Program-made: the position numbers and the translations under genes
In this document: in pieces, positions 1-8,543 of the stretch
Numbering within the stretch: position 1 is the stretch's first letter
How the letters are laid out: each line of letters begins with the position of its first letter
Notes under the pieces: generated by a model
The model's input: only the letters and a program-made list of their open reading frames with translations
What the model was told of the DNA's origin: nothing
Databases searched by the model: none
NCBI GenBank assembly: GCA_025766275.1
Contig: JAFKAC010000028.1
Span: 186,001 to 250,000, forward strand
Origin: Lactarius indigo
Lineage: Eukaryota > Basidiomycota > Agaricomycetes > Russulales > Russulaceae
Reading direction: 5' to 3'
Length of the DNA stretch: 64,000 nt

Positions 1-2
1 CC

Positions 3-208
3 CAAACCATTGATTTGTTCACCAAGGGGCTACCTAAGAAGTTATATGAGAAAACGTACGATTTGGACAAACCGGAAACGTTCGATGAATGGAAGCGAGC
101 GACGCTTCGCAGGCAACGCAACTACATCCACATTCGAGCAAGGGTGGATGAATACAAGGACAACAAGCCGAAGAAAGCAGGCAATGCCGGATGGACCGTT
201 CCCCAGAA
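3..208 (+). pseudogene. Gag of gypsy A, N-side fragment
   Basis: Frame 3 reads a capsid-type gag segment (QTIDLFTKGLPKKLYE..., then GNAGWTVPQN) matching gag of elements B and C in this window. The gene starts left of the window and is cut at 208 by element B. It resumes at 8052 with no frame change. Confidence 0.85.
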
Positions 209-712
209 TGTTACGTTTCGACTCGCGATTTGCTACCCTTACTGTACCGGTTGCAGCTACGGCGGTAAGGTATATTAGTTGCGGACTTACTTACGGTGAT
301 ACGGTGATACGATAGGCGATACGGGTGTGATAGCTGACTGAGCGGTGCCTCGATGACTCGATACTAGTACTGGTACTAGTAGTATTAGTTTTGCGTTGTT
401 TCTGCGATACGTTGGACGCTACCTACAGTGACTCATAGCAGCGCTTCTAAGCCTGCTCGAATGTGTATTTAAACCGCTTCGTGAAGACCAAGATACGCCA
501 TCTTGGTCTTCTTGAATCGTCACTTCTATTCTCCTCTTTGTCTGATCACTTTCGACTTCATCGCTACAAGCTATAAGCGTTTGGTGTGCCTTCGAGTATT
601 CACCTGGACATACGACTTGGACCTTCGCGTCTTCAAGCTAGAGAACGATCACCGCTAAGTTGTTACCGCCTCCACCGAGCTCAAGTCGAGCTAACGTCGT
701 GACGGCGTTACA
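209..712 (+). repeat. 5' LTR of gypsy B
   Basis: Begins TGTTACG and ends GCGTTACA, with a second copy at 7543-8046. It contains a cluster of ACTAGT/TACTAG palindromes near 363-390, a TATA-like TATTTAAA at 466-473 and a strong hairpin at 484-510. The 3' end carries the inverted pair AACGTC/GGCGTT that is also seen in the LTRs of A and C. Confidence 0.95.
466..510 (+). promoter_or_regulatory. LTR core promoter and presumed transcript start with self-priming sequence
   Basis: TATTTAAA at 466-473 is followed 34 nt later by ATCTTGGTCTT (500-510). That is the second arm of an 11-bp perfect hairpin (484-494 / 500-510, loop ACGCC). A start near 500 would put ATCTTGGTCTT at the RNA 5' end, exactly complementary to the primer-binding site at 715-725. 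The start site is inferred from TATA spacing. The 34-nt spacing is the same in the LTR of element A. Confidence 0.7.
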
Positions 713-714
713 TT

Positions 715-725
715 AAGACCAAGAT
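715..725 (+). other. Primer-binding site of gypsy B, self-complementary to the LTR
   Basis: AAGACCAAGAT, two bases after the LTR end, is the exact reverse complement of LTR bases 500-510. I see no match to the usual tRNA 3'-end primer sites (for example TGGCGC-type). In Tf1-like gypsy elements an 11-nt stretch at the mRNA 5' end primes minus-strand synthesis, and the layout here is the same. Confidence 0.7.
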
Positions 726-731
726 CCCACC

Positions 732-2804
732 GTGGCCGTAACAACCAGAGACCAGTGGACGACTTTCCGTCCATACTCAATCCCAAGAAGGGGAGAACGA
801 AACGTCCCTACGCGCTTTTTGCAAGCTGCTAGTTGGAGGGAGAGACAAGAAGAAACCGGATACTTCGTAGAGTTCAACGGACCTTCAAGGTTCCGCCCAG
901 TTGAGTTCAACTTCGACCACCTGTGTTGGGTAGAAGTTACGTGGAACCCCATAGACTCCCAGTGGGACGTCACAAGACCAGCCGGACCCCGATATCGCTG
1001 CGACATCGACGCGCGAGAACTCAATAGTAGAGCAGACTGGGGACCCATCGACGGGCAAGTACGAGAACATTCCACCGGAGAAGTAGTATCAGAAGCCGAA
1101 GAAAGCCAAAGCCAGGAAGAAAGCGAAGGCCAAGAACCAGACCAAACCGAAACAAGCGGAGGAGCTATACAAGAACTCCTCATAGAACGAGCTGAGTCCG
1201 CACACATCACCGAGCCAGAACCAATTCATATCCGATCCCCAGCCATCATGGCTACACTCACACGCGCAATGGAAGAAGTCGCATTTGAAGAAGCGCGAGC
1301 AGTACAAGAAGAGGCAAGGGCCAATCTCATGCCCATCAACCCAGAGACGGGAGTACGTATGACCGCAGACGACGCCGCAATTTTCCGAGCGATAGGATCG
1401 GACAGAGGAGACCCCCCGTCCGAACGACGACCAGCAATGGAACTACCCCCAGGAGTGGGAGGTCCAGGAGACGACCCGCCGCCACCACCAGGAGGAGGTA
1501 TTCCTTTCGACCTGCGAAGAACCGAACCACCAACAAGGATGCCCCGTGACCCGCCCGGAGGAGGAGGCGGAGGCGGTGGCGGTGGAGGAGGTGGAGGAGG
1601 TGGCGGAGGCGCAGGGGATAGAGGACATCCCAGTGAAAAGCTAACCGGCGAGCCACCTTCAATTTTCGATGGAGACAGACTCAAAGTCGATCAATTCCTC
1701 ACACAGTGGCATGTTTATTGGGGGATGAATCTGGACGCCCCCATCATGCGTAACGACTACAGGAGATGCCTCCTGTTCCTTTCATACATCAAAGGAGGAG
1801 CAGTCAGCGAATGGGTGCTATCCTTCCTGAACTGGCTCAATCGACAAATACAACGGGGAATCAGCCCCTACACCTGAGACCTATGGAACGCCGTAGCGGA
1901 CGGCTTCAGCCAGCGATTTGAAAACACGCTGGAAAGAGAGCAAGCACAAGCCATACTACGAAAAGGGTTCAAGATGGTGGGAGAAGATATTGATAAGTAC
2001 ATCAACGACTTCGAGCAGCTAGCACGGAAGGCTCATTACCACCTCAATGAACCGCAAACCATCGACTTATTCACGTCGGGCTTGCCCAAGGAACTATTCA
2101 AAAACGCGTTCCAATTCGACGAACCGGTAACGTTCGATGACTGGAAGAGGGCTGTCCTCAAAAGACAGAAGAACTACATCCACCTCAAAGCGAGGCTCAA
2201 TGAATACAAGAACACTACGACGCAGCCGAAGAAACAGACCGGCAACGCAGGATGGGCACTGCCGCAAAATCTGCCACAAACCAACCCATGGGCAATGGAC
2301 ACCTCCGCTGACCGCGCCAAGGTACGATTGGCCGGGTCCGAGGACATTGACTTCAATAAACTGCCTCACCACGAATGGCCGACACCACCCTTTCCACCGC
2401 GTGGGGGTCCAGGAGCCAGGGGACGAGGGAGGGGTGGATCTAGAAGGGACCTAAGGAACGTCCTCTGTTATAACTGCGACGCTCCAGGACATCTCTCACG
2501 AAACTGTCCGCACCCCCGACGACAGAGGCAGTGGCATAACGCCCCATCTAGCAGCAGGATGACAGAAACCGCCTGGCCATCGCAATGGCCAGGATCACCG
2601 GGCCCCGCATCCCAATACGAACCATCGCTGCCAGGATATGCAACGCCAACATCCAGTGCGACGCCCGCACCACAAATCAAAGCAGTAAAGACAGCAGGAG
2701 AACAAGCGAAGGAATGGCTAACGCAAGTGGCCAATAGTACGGATGAGGTGAAAGACCTCATACTTCAAGATCTGTGGGGAAAAGAGGGTTTTCAGGGCGC
2801 CTGA
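732..2804 (+). pseudogene. Gag of gypsy B, one premature stop
   Basis: This is the structural polyprotein of the virus-like particle. It starts at ATG/GTG near 732 (MAVTTRDQW). After an acidic N-terminal part comes a proline- and glycine-rich linker with a long polyglycine run (about 1558-1610), then the capsid-like region, then a CX2CX4HX4C zinc knuckle (CYNCDAPGHLSRNC, near 2468-2509). The frame is broken only by TGA at 1875-1877. Element C has arginine there, so the change is CGA to TGA at a CpG. The frame then continues to TGA at 2802-2804, overlapping pol in the -1 frame. Confidence 0.9.
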
Positions 2805-2827
2805 ACCCATCAGTCTGGGTGAGGGCC
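2777..2827 (+). other. -1 ribosomal frameshift signal between gag and pol (B)
   Basis: In the gag frame codons GGA-AAA at 2778-2783 are preceded by G2777, giving the canonical X-XXY-YYZ heptamer GGGAAAA. Twelve nucleotides downstream a stem forms: GGC (2796-2798) with GCC (2825-2827), CCT (2800-2802) with AGG (2822-2824), ACCCA (2805-2809) with TGGGT (2816-2820), loop TCAGTC. Pol lies in the -1 frame, as required. The same arrangement occurs in A and C. Confidence 0.8.
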
Positions 2828-5800
2828 TTACAATGTAATTCTGTAATTGTGACAACACGCTATCGATCCTTGCGAATTCCAGTCACCGTCCGAACGAATT
2901 ACCAAACGACTGAAACATACGCGTTAGTGGACTCCGGAGCCACCGACAACTTCATCAAGCCAGGCATGGCAGCCAGGGCCGGAATCCCGATACGACCATT
3001 AGAAACGCCTCGCAAAATATGGAATATAGATAATACGGAAAACAAAGCTGGGTTAATCACTCATTATGTTAACCTGGAGGTAACGACACACGGACAGATC
3101 AAGAAAATGACCTTCTTAATTACCGATCTTGGCAGCGAAGACATGGTACTGGGTTACCCATGGCTAGGCGCCTTTGAACCCACAATTAGCTGGGCAACGG
3201 CAACGATGCATCCGGACATGCAACCGGTGGTTTTGGCCACCACCGAAGAACTCCTTACTGTACCCACTATACGCGCACTAATCACAGCAGAAAAGGAAGC
3301 GATCGTCCAGGAACTGGACGAAGAAACCTTCGCACGAGCCACCACCTCGACGGAACTGGCAATATCGGCGAAACAACAACAGACGGCGGCAGTGCTGCCA
3401 CCAGTATACGCAGAATATGGTACGCTATTCAACGAGCAGGCCTCACACCGCTTTCCCCCGTCGCGACCCTGGGATCATGCCATCGAATTCAAACCATTGG
3501 CACCAGCTGCGATCGACTGCAAGATATATCCGATGACGCAAAAGGAAGAAGGCGAATTGAAGGACTTCCTTGATGAGAAGTTAAAACAGGGATATTTACG
3601 TCCCTCCATTTCCCCGTACGCCTCCCCCTTCTTTTTTATCAAAAAGAAGGACGGAAAACTACGCCCAGTACAGGATTATCGCGTCATTAATTCACACACC
3701 ATTCGCAACCAGTACCCGCTACCGCTAATTCAGGACCTCATCCTTGATCTCAGCAACGCCCACATTTACACGAAACTCGACGTCCGCTGGGGCTATAACA
3801 ACATTCGTATTCGTGACGGCGACCAGGAGAAAGCGGCGTTCAAGACCAAATTTGGTCTCTTTGAGCCCACGGTCATGTTCTTCGGCCTCACCAACTCCCC
3901 GGCCACCTTCCAGGCAATGATGAACCATATTTACCGCGACACGATCGCAAAACATGAACGACTGGGAACGACGATACGTGTTTACATGGATGACATCGGC
4001 ATAGCCACTCATTTTGACCACGATTTACCAGCCCACATCTGCGCGGTTCGCGACGTTTTGGCAGTCGCACGCGAACACGACCTCTACTTCAAGCTTGAAA
4101 AATGCCTATTCCACCAGCCGCGGATGGATTACCTGGGGGTAATCCTTGAAAGGGGGGTGACCCGAATGGATCCTGTAAAAGTTCAAGGCATTAGCAACTG
4201 GCCCACGCCAACAAAAGTCAAAGATGTCCGATCATTCCTCGGCTTTTGCAACTTTTACAGACTGTTCATCCGCGACTTTGCAACTCACGCCAAACCGCTC
4301 ACTAAATTAACAAGAAAAGACGAAGAATGGCGATGGACCAAAGAAGAAGACAAGGCGTTTAACACCCTCAAGCACCTCGTAACGGAAGAACCGGTGCTGG
4401 CACACCCAGTCCTTCAGGACCCATTCGAATTGGAGGTCGACACATCCGGATACGCGGTGGGAGCCGTACTATTACAACGAAAGGCTGACGGAAAGCGACA
4501 CCCCATAGGCTACTACTCCGCCACACTCTCGGAGGCAGAACGAAACTACGACATTTACGACCTAGAGTTGTTAGCAATAGTCAAGGCATTGCGAAACTGG
4601 AGACCACTGCTTGCAGGAGCGCCACACAAAATCAAAATTTACTCAGACCACCTCAACCTGCAATATTGGAAGTCGCCGCAAAAGATCAGCCGACGAATTG
4701 CAAGGGAAGTGCTCGAGCTTTCCGAGTACGACTTCGAGATTCATCACATCAAAGGAAAGAACAACGGCAGAGCAGATGCCCTATCAAGACGACCAGACTA
4801 CAACCAAGGTGAGAACGACAACAGTGAAGTTGTCGTCCTGCCCCCCGAAGTCTTCGTAAGAACCCTCAACGCCGCACGAACCTTCATTGCAAACCCAAAC
4901 CTGCTACAACCACGCCATCAGCAAGACAACGAGGTAATCAAGCTGTGGGTAGACCCCCACCGCCTCAAAAAAATAGAGGGAGAATGGTACAAGGACGGCA
5001 GGTTCGTAATAACCGGGCCTGCCTCGACGTATCGGGTGCTAATACACGACCACCACGATCTACCAATACACGGCCACCCGGGAGTGGCAAGAACGCAACG
5101 AATTCTGGAACGGCACTATTGGTGGCCGCGACTGCGAAAGGACGTATATGAATATGTACAAGGCTGCGCGGAATGCCAACGAAACAAGGTGAACACAAGG
5201 CCCATACGAGCGGCATTACACCCCATCACGCCAATACTGGACGCCGTCCCCTTCCAAACCGTAGCCATGGACTTCATCACCAAGCTCCCATCATCACAAG
5301 GATACGACAGCATACTGACCGTCACAGACCACGATTTCAGCAAGGCCTCTATCTTCATCCCGTGCAGGGAAGAAATAACAGCAGAAGAAACAGCGGCCCT
5401 GTACGTTGCCCACGTATTCAAACGTTTCGGATTACCACGCAAATGTATCAGTGACAGAGATCCGCGATTCGCGTCGAAGTTCACCAGAGAAGTATGTCGA
5501 GTTCTGGGCATTCAACAGAACATATCAACGGCATATCATCCACGCACCGACGGACAATCAGAGCGGACCAATCAATGGCTAGAACAATACCTACGCTTCT
5601 GGGTGAACGAACAACAAGACAATTGGGCCGCTTATCTGCCAATCGCCGAATTCACGCACAATAACTGGCCACATGAGCATACGAAACAGTCGCCGTTTCA
5701 ACTCCTAATGGGGTTTAACCCGCAGGCGGATTGGACCGATAAGCCATCTCCTCTCCCTCAGGTCACAAGGCGACTGACACAGCTAAAAGAAGCTAGGAAA

Positions 5801-7513
5801 GACGCCCAAAGCCTCATGAAACGAGCACAGGAAGCATGGGTCCGCAATAAAGATACGCCCAGATTCAAGATAGGAGACCTCGTGTGGCTAGAAGGCAAGC
5901 ACTTGCGAACCAATCAGCCCACGGCGAAACTAGCGGCGCGACGCCACGGACCATTTCGGGTGACGCAGGTGATGTCCCCTTACAACTATCGATTGGAACT
6001 CCCCGTCCAGTGGAGTATTCATCCAGTGTTCCACATCGATCTTCTCACACCATACAAACAAACCACCCTTCACGGAGAAAACTTCACACGACCACCGCCC
6101 GAGTTGATCGATGGAGAAGAAGAATACGAGGTCGAAGCCATTCTAGACTCTCGGCACTTCGGCAGAGGAAGACGGCTCCAATACCTCATCAAGTGGAAGG
6201 GATACCCAGACTCGGAGAATCAGTGGGTCAACAAAGATGACGTCTTTGCGCCGGAAGCGCTTCGTCTCTATCAGGAAGCGCAAACTCACGGAGCGGCAGT
6301 TAAAAGGGGTTCGATCAGTACGCAGGAGAGTCATCCCCTCTTCCTTCGCTCTGCCACTACTCTCATGCCCACTTCTCCTCTGCGACATGTCACCCAAGCG
6401 ATCCTCCTCGACTCCCTTGCAGAAGACGCTAGGGCCCTCCTCGCGGACGACGACGAGACTGAGATTCCCAACACCCAAATCACCCCGTACACACCTGTCG
6501 GCCAGCCAGAGGGCCGCATCACCGCACAAGAATGGGCAAATGTCCTTGCCCGATTTCCCGACCCCACGCAACAGCCCGACGACGAACCCGCCGTCGTCCA
6601 TGTCTTCCGCGACAAACGCGGGGAGCGCGAGCCCATCGCTGCCATTCCCCCAAGCAACGACCTCATCGGCATTCGCGGAGTTTTCCCGAGCGACGACGAG
6701 CGTACAAGCTCTCCTGGAGTACGAGTTGGACGGTTGGAGGAGGGTAGCGGTGGAGTGGCAGAAGGAACAGCTAGACTCAGCCGCGGCCCGACTGAGAGAG
6801 ATGCGCGAGCGGCGGCAGCGATGGAGGCTGCTGAGGCTGGCCATGACGACGACGATTACTACCTGGCACGCCACACCTTCCTTCGAACGAAAGGCGACCC
6901 TACTAATCCCCGCATCACACCCTGGCTCGTCAACTCCGACGGGACCGCCATGTACCGAGGACGTGTGTGTGTACCGGGCGCCGCCGACCACCGCCCCTTC
7001 ACCGCCGCTGACGACCCCGCGCATGTTATTGCGCCTGAAGGGTTCCGGGCAAATAGACGACCCCATCACATTCCATACCCCATCACCGGGCCTGACGGAG
7101 TAGAGAGGGACGCTTCGCACATCCAGATCATCGGAGGGGCGGATCCCCTTATACTGGGGGTCATACCGGGCTCCCCGCACTTATACGGTAAGCCCCTCTA
7201 CGCCGAACCGCACGTGAGCGCCGCGCTCCGTCCCACGTACCCCCACGAAGATCTCGTCATCTTCGCCACGGACCGTATCACGGACCGCGCCCTCAACCGC
7301 ATCAATGACGAGACGCTTACCGCAGAGGTCACGCGTTACCGAGCGGCCAGCTTCGAGCTGGAGCGACTTCGAGCGAGGGTGGCGCAGCTGCGAGACATGA
7401 TCGCGTGTGCGCAAAGCGACAGGCAAGACTCCATCTATCGGCTGGAGCGCGCCACTGCGCTCCAGCGCATTGCCGACGAACAACGGGACTGGCCGGCGAG
7501 GGACTTTCAGTGA
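2777..7513 (+). CDS. pol: Pol polyprotein of gypsy B, made by -1 frameshift
   Basis: About 1,578 residues with no internal stop, so catalytically it looks intact. Order seen: aspartic protease (LVDSGATDNF, near residue 53), reverse transcriptase (YMDDIG near residue 403), RNase H (DASG-like motif DTSGYAVGAVLL and IYSDHLNLQYW), integrase with an HHCC zinc finger (about 760-810), the core with D, D and E (TDGQSERTNQW near 929), and a chromodomain (about 1115-1165, YLIKWKGYPDSENQWV). A tail of about 400 residues follows, with a coiled-coil-like end. It has no ATG of its own near the start and opens upstream of the slippery site, consistent with frameshift expression as a gag-pol fusion. The chromodomain suggests targeting to methylated-histone chromatin. 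Confidence 0.95.
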   Translation, partial: GKRGFSGRLNPSVWVRALQCNSVIVTTRYRSLRIPVTVRTNYQTTETYALVDSGATDNFIKPGMAARAGIPIRPLETPRKIWNIDNTENKAGLITHYVNLEVTTHGQIKKMTFLITDLGSEDMVLGYPWLGAFEPTISWATATMHPDMQPVVLATTEELLTVPTIRALITAEKEAIVQELDEETFARATTSTELAISAKQQQTAAVLPPVYAEYGTLFNEQASHRFPPSRPWDHAIEFKPLAPAAIDCKIYPMTQKEEGELKDFLDEKLKQGYLRPSISPYASPFFFIKKKDGKLRPVQDYRVINSHTIRNQYPLPLIQDLILDLSNAHIYTKLDVRWGYNNIRIRDGDQEKAAFKTKFGLFEPTVMFFGLTNSPATFQAMMNHIYRDTIAKHERLGTTIRVYMDDIGIATHFDHDLPAHICAVRDVLAVAREHDLYFKLEKCLFHQPRMDYLGVILERGVTRMDPVKVQGISNWPTPTKVKDVRSFLGFCNFYRLFIRDFATHAKPLTKLTRKDEEWRWTKEEDKAFNTLKHLVTEEPVLAHPVLQDPFELEVDTSGYAVGAVLLQRKADGKRHPIGYYSATLSEAERNYDIYDLELLAIVKALRNWRPLLAGAPHKIKIYSDHLNLQYWKSPQKISRRIAREVLELSEYDFEIHHIKGKNNGRADALSRRPDYNQGENDNSEVVVLPPEVFVRTLNAARTFIANPNLLQPRHQQDNEVIKLWVDPHRLKKIEGEWYKDGRFVITGPASTYRVLIHDHHDLPIHGHPGVARTQRILERHYWWPRLRKDVYEYVQGCAECQRNKVNTRPIRAALHPITPILDAVPFQTVAMDFITKLPSSQGYDSILTVTDHDFSKASIFIPCREEITAEETAALYVAHVFKRFGLPRKCISDRDPRFASKFTREVCRVLGIQQNISTAYHPRTDGQSERTNQWLEQYLRFWVNEQQDNWAAYLPIAEFTHNNWPHEHTKQSPFQLLMGFNPQADWTDKPSPLPQVTRRLTQLKEARKDAQSLMKRAQEAWVRNKDTPRFKIGDLVWLEGKHLRTNQPTAKLAARRHGPFRVTQVMSPYNYRLELPVQWSIHPVFHIDLLTPYKQTTLHGENFTRPPPELIDGEEEYEVEAILDSRHFGRGRRLQYLIKWKGYPDSENQWVNKDDVFAPEALRLYQEAQTHGAAVKRGSISTQESHPLFLRSATTLMPTSPLRHVTQAILLDSLAEDARALLADDDETEIPNTQITPYTPVGQPEGRITAQEWANVLARFPDPTQQPDDEPAVVHVFRDKRGEREPIAAIPPSNDLIGIRGVFPSDDERTSSPGVRVGRLEEGSGGVAEGTARLSRGPTERDARAAAAMEAAEAGHDDDDYYLARHTFLRTKGDPTNPRITPWLVNSDGTAMYRGRVCVPGAADHRPFTAADDPAHVIAPEGFRANRRPHHIPYPITGPDGVERDASHIQIIGGADPLILGVIPGSPHLYGKPLYAEPHVSAALRPTYPHEDLVIFATDRITDRALNRINDETLTAEVTRYRAASFELERLRARVAQLRDMIACAQSDRQDSIYRLERATALQRIADEQRDWPARDFQ

Positions 7514-7530
7514 GTCGGGGCCTCACGCTG

Positions 7531-7539
7531 AAAAGGGGG
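7531..7539 (+). other. Polypurine tract of gypsy B
   Basis: AAAAGGGGG sits three bases before the 3' LTR and 15 bases after the pol stop. It is the expected plus-strand primer. An equivalent tract precedes the 3' LTRs of A (split by a solo LTR) and C. Confidence 0.8.
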
Positions 7540-7542
7540 TGA

Positions 7543-8046
7543 TGTTACGTTTTGACTCGTGATTTGCTACCCTTACTGTACCGGTTGCAGCTACGGCGGT
7601 AAGGTATATTAGTTGCGGACTTACTTACGGTGATACGGTGATACGATAGGCGATACGGGTGTGATAGCTGACTGAGCGGTGCCTCGATGACTCGATACTA
7701 GTACTGGTACTAGTAGTATTAGTTTTGCGTTGTTTCTGCGATACGTTGGACGCTACCTACAGTGACTCATAGCAGCGCTTCTAAGCCTGCTCGAATGTGT
7801 ATTTAAACCGCTTCGTGAAGACCAAGATACGCCATCTTGGTCTTCTTGAATCGTCACTTCTATTCTCCTCTTTGTCTGATCACTTTCGACTTCATCGCTA
7901 CAAGCTATAAGCGTTTGGTGTGCCTTCGAGTATTCACCTGGACATACGACTTGGACCTTCGCGTCTTCAAGCTAGAGAACGATCACCGCTAAGTTGTTAC
8001 CACCTCCACCGAGCTCAAGTCGAGCTAACGTCGTGACAGCGTTACA
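7543..8046 (+). repeat. 3' LTR of gypsy B
   Basis: 504 bp, differing from the 5' LTR at four positions that I can find. At each, this copy has TG or CA where the 5' copy has CG. It is followed by the target duplication CAGAA at 8047-8051. Confidence 0.95.
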
Positions 8047-8051
8047 CAGAA

Positions 8052-8520
8052 CCTCGCAAATCCGTGGGCAATGGATACATCCGCCGATCGAACCAAAGCC
8101 AGGCTGGCAGGATTGGAGGAAATCAACTACAATAAGCCGCCGTACACAGGTCTACCTCCCTACCTGCCAAGAGGAGGGCCGGGAGCGAGAGGACGAGGAA
8201 GGGGAGGATCCCGGCGAGATCTAAGGACGGTGTTGTGTTATAACTGCAACACACCCGGCCATCTCTCACGAAATTGTCCCAGCCCCAGACAACCGCGACA
8301 ATGGCAGCCACAGAATCCGGGACCCTCAACTGTCCGAATGACTGAAACGGACTATTACGCCCAAGAAGCACCCCCGGCTCAAATAAATGCCGCTTCAACA
8401 AACAAAACAGCCGATGAATGAGCAAAAGAATGGCTCACCGGGGTCGCCAATGCCCCAGACGAGGTGAAGGATCTGATATTACAAGAATTGTGGGGAAAAG
8501 AGGGTTTTCGGAGCGCCTGA
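8052..8520 (+). pseudogene. Gag of gypsy A, C-terminal part
   Basis: Continues the gag frame interrupted at 208. It reads PWAMDTSADR, an RG-rich patch and a zinc knuckle CYNCNTPGHLSRNC (CX2CX4HX4C). A premature TGA lies at 8419-8421, just before the conserved AKEWLT segment. The natural stop is TGA at 8518-8520. Confidence 0.85.
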
Positions 8521-8543
8521 ACCCATCGGCCTGGGTGAGGGCT
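8493..8543 (+). other. -1 frameshift signal of gypsy A
   Basis: GGGAAAA at 8493-8499 is followed by a stem: AGC (8512-8514) with GCT (8541-8543), CCT with AGG, ACCCA with TGGGT. Compared with B, the outer pair is A-T instead of G-C, a compensatory change on both sides of the stem. The loop is TCGGCC instead of TCAGTC. Confidence 0.75.

Larger units (their letters stand above)
209..8046 (+). mobile_element. Complete gypsy element B (Ty3/gypsy with chromodomain)
   Basis: Two 504-bp LTRs (209-712, 7543-8046) bound gag and pol. The 5-bp target duplication CAGAA lies at 204-208 and 8047-8051. Order: LTR, primer site, gag, -1 overlap, pol (protease, RT, RNase H, integrase, chromodomain, long tail), polypurine tract, LTR. 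The LTRs differ at only four positions, all CpG transitions in the 3' copy, so the insertion is young. It lies in gag of element A. Pol is open throughout; gag has a single premature TGA. Confidence 0.95.

Noticed and set aside
715..735. A conventional tRNA primer-binding site for gypsy B
   Set aside because: No stretch after the LTR starts like a tRNA 3'-end complement, whereas an exact 11-nt complement to the LTR transcript start is present.
1226..1684. Proline-rich open frames antisense to gag of B (and the matching one in C)
   Set aside because: They are the reverse complement of the polyglycine/proline coding repeat and have no independent support.
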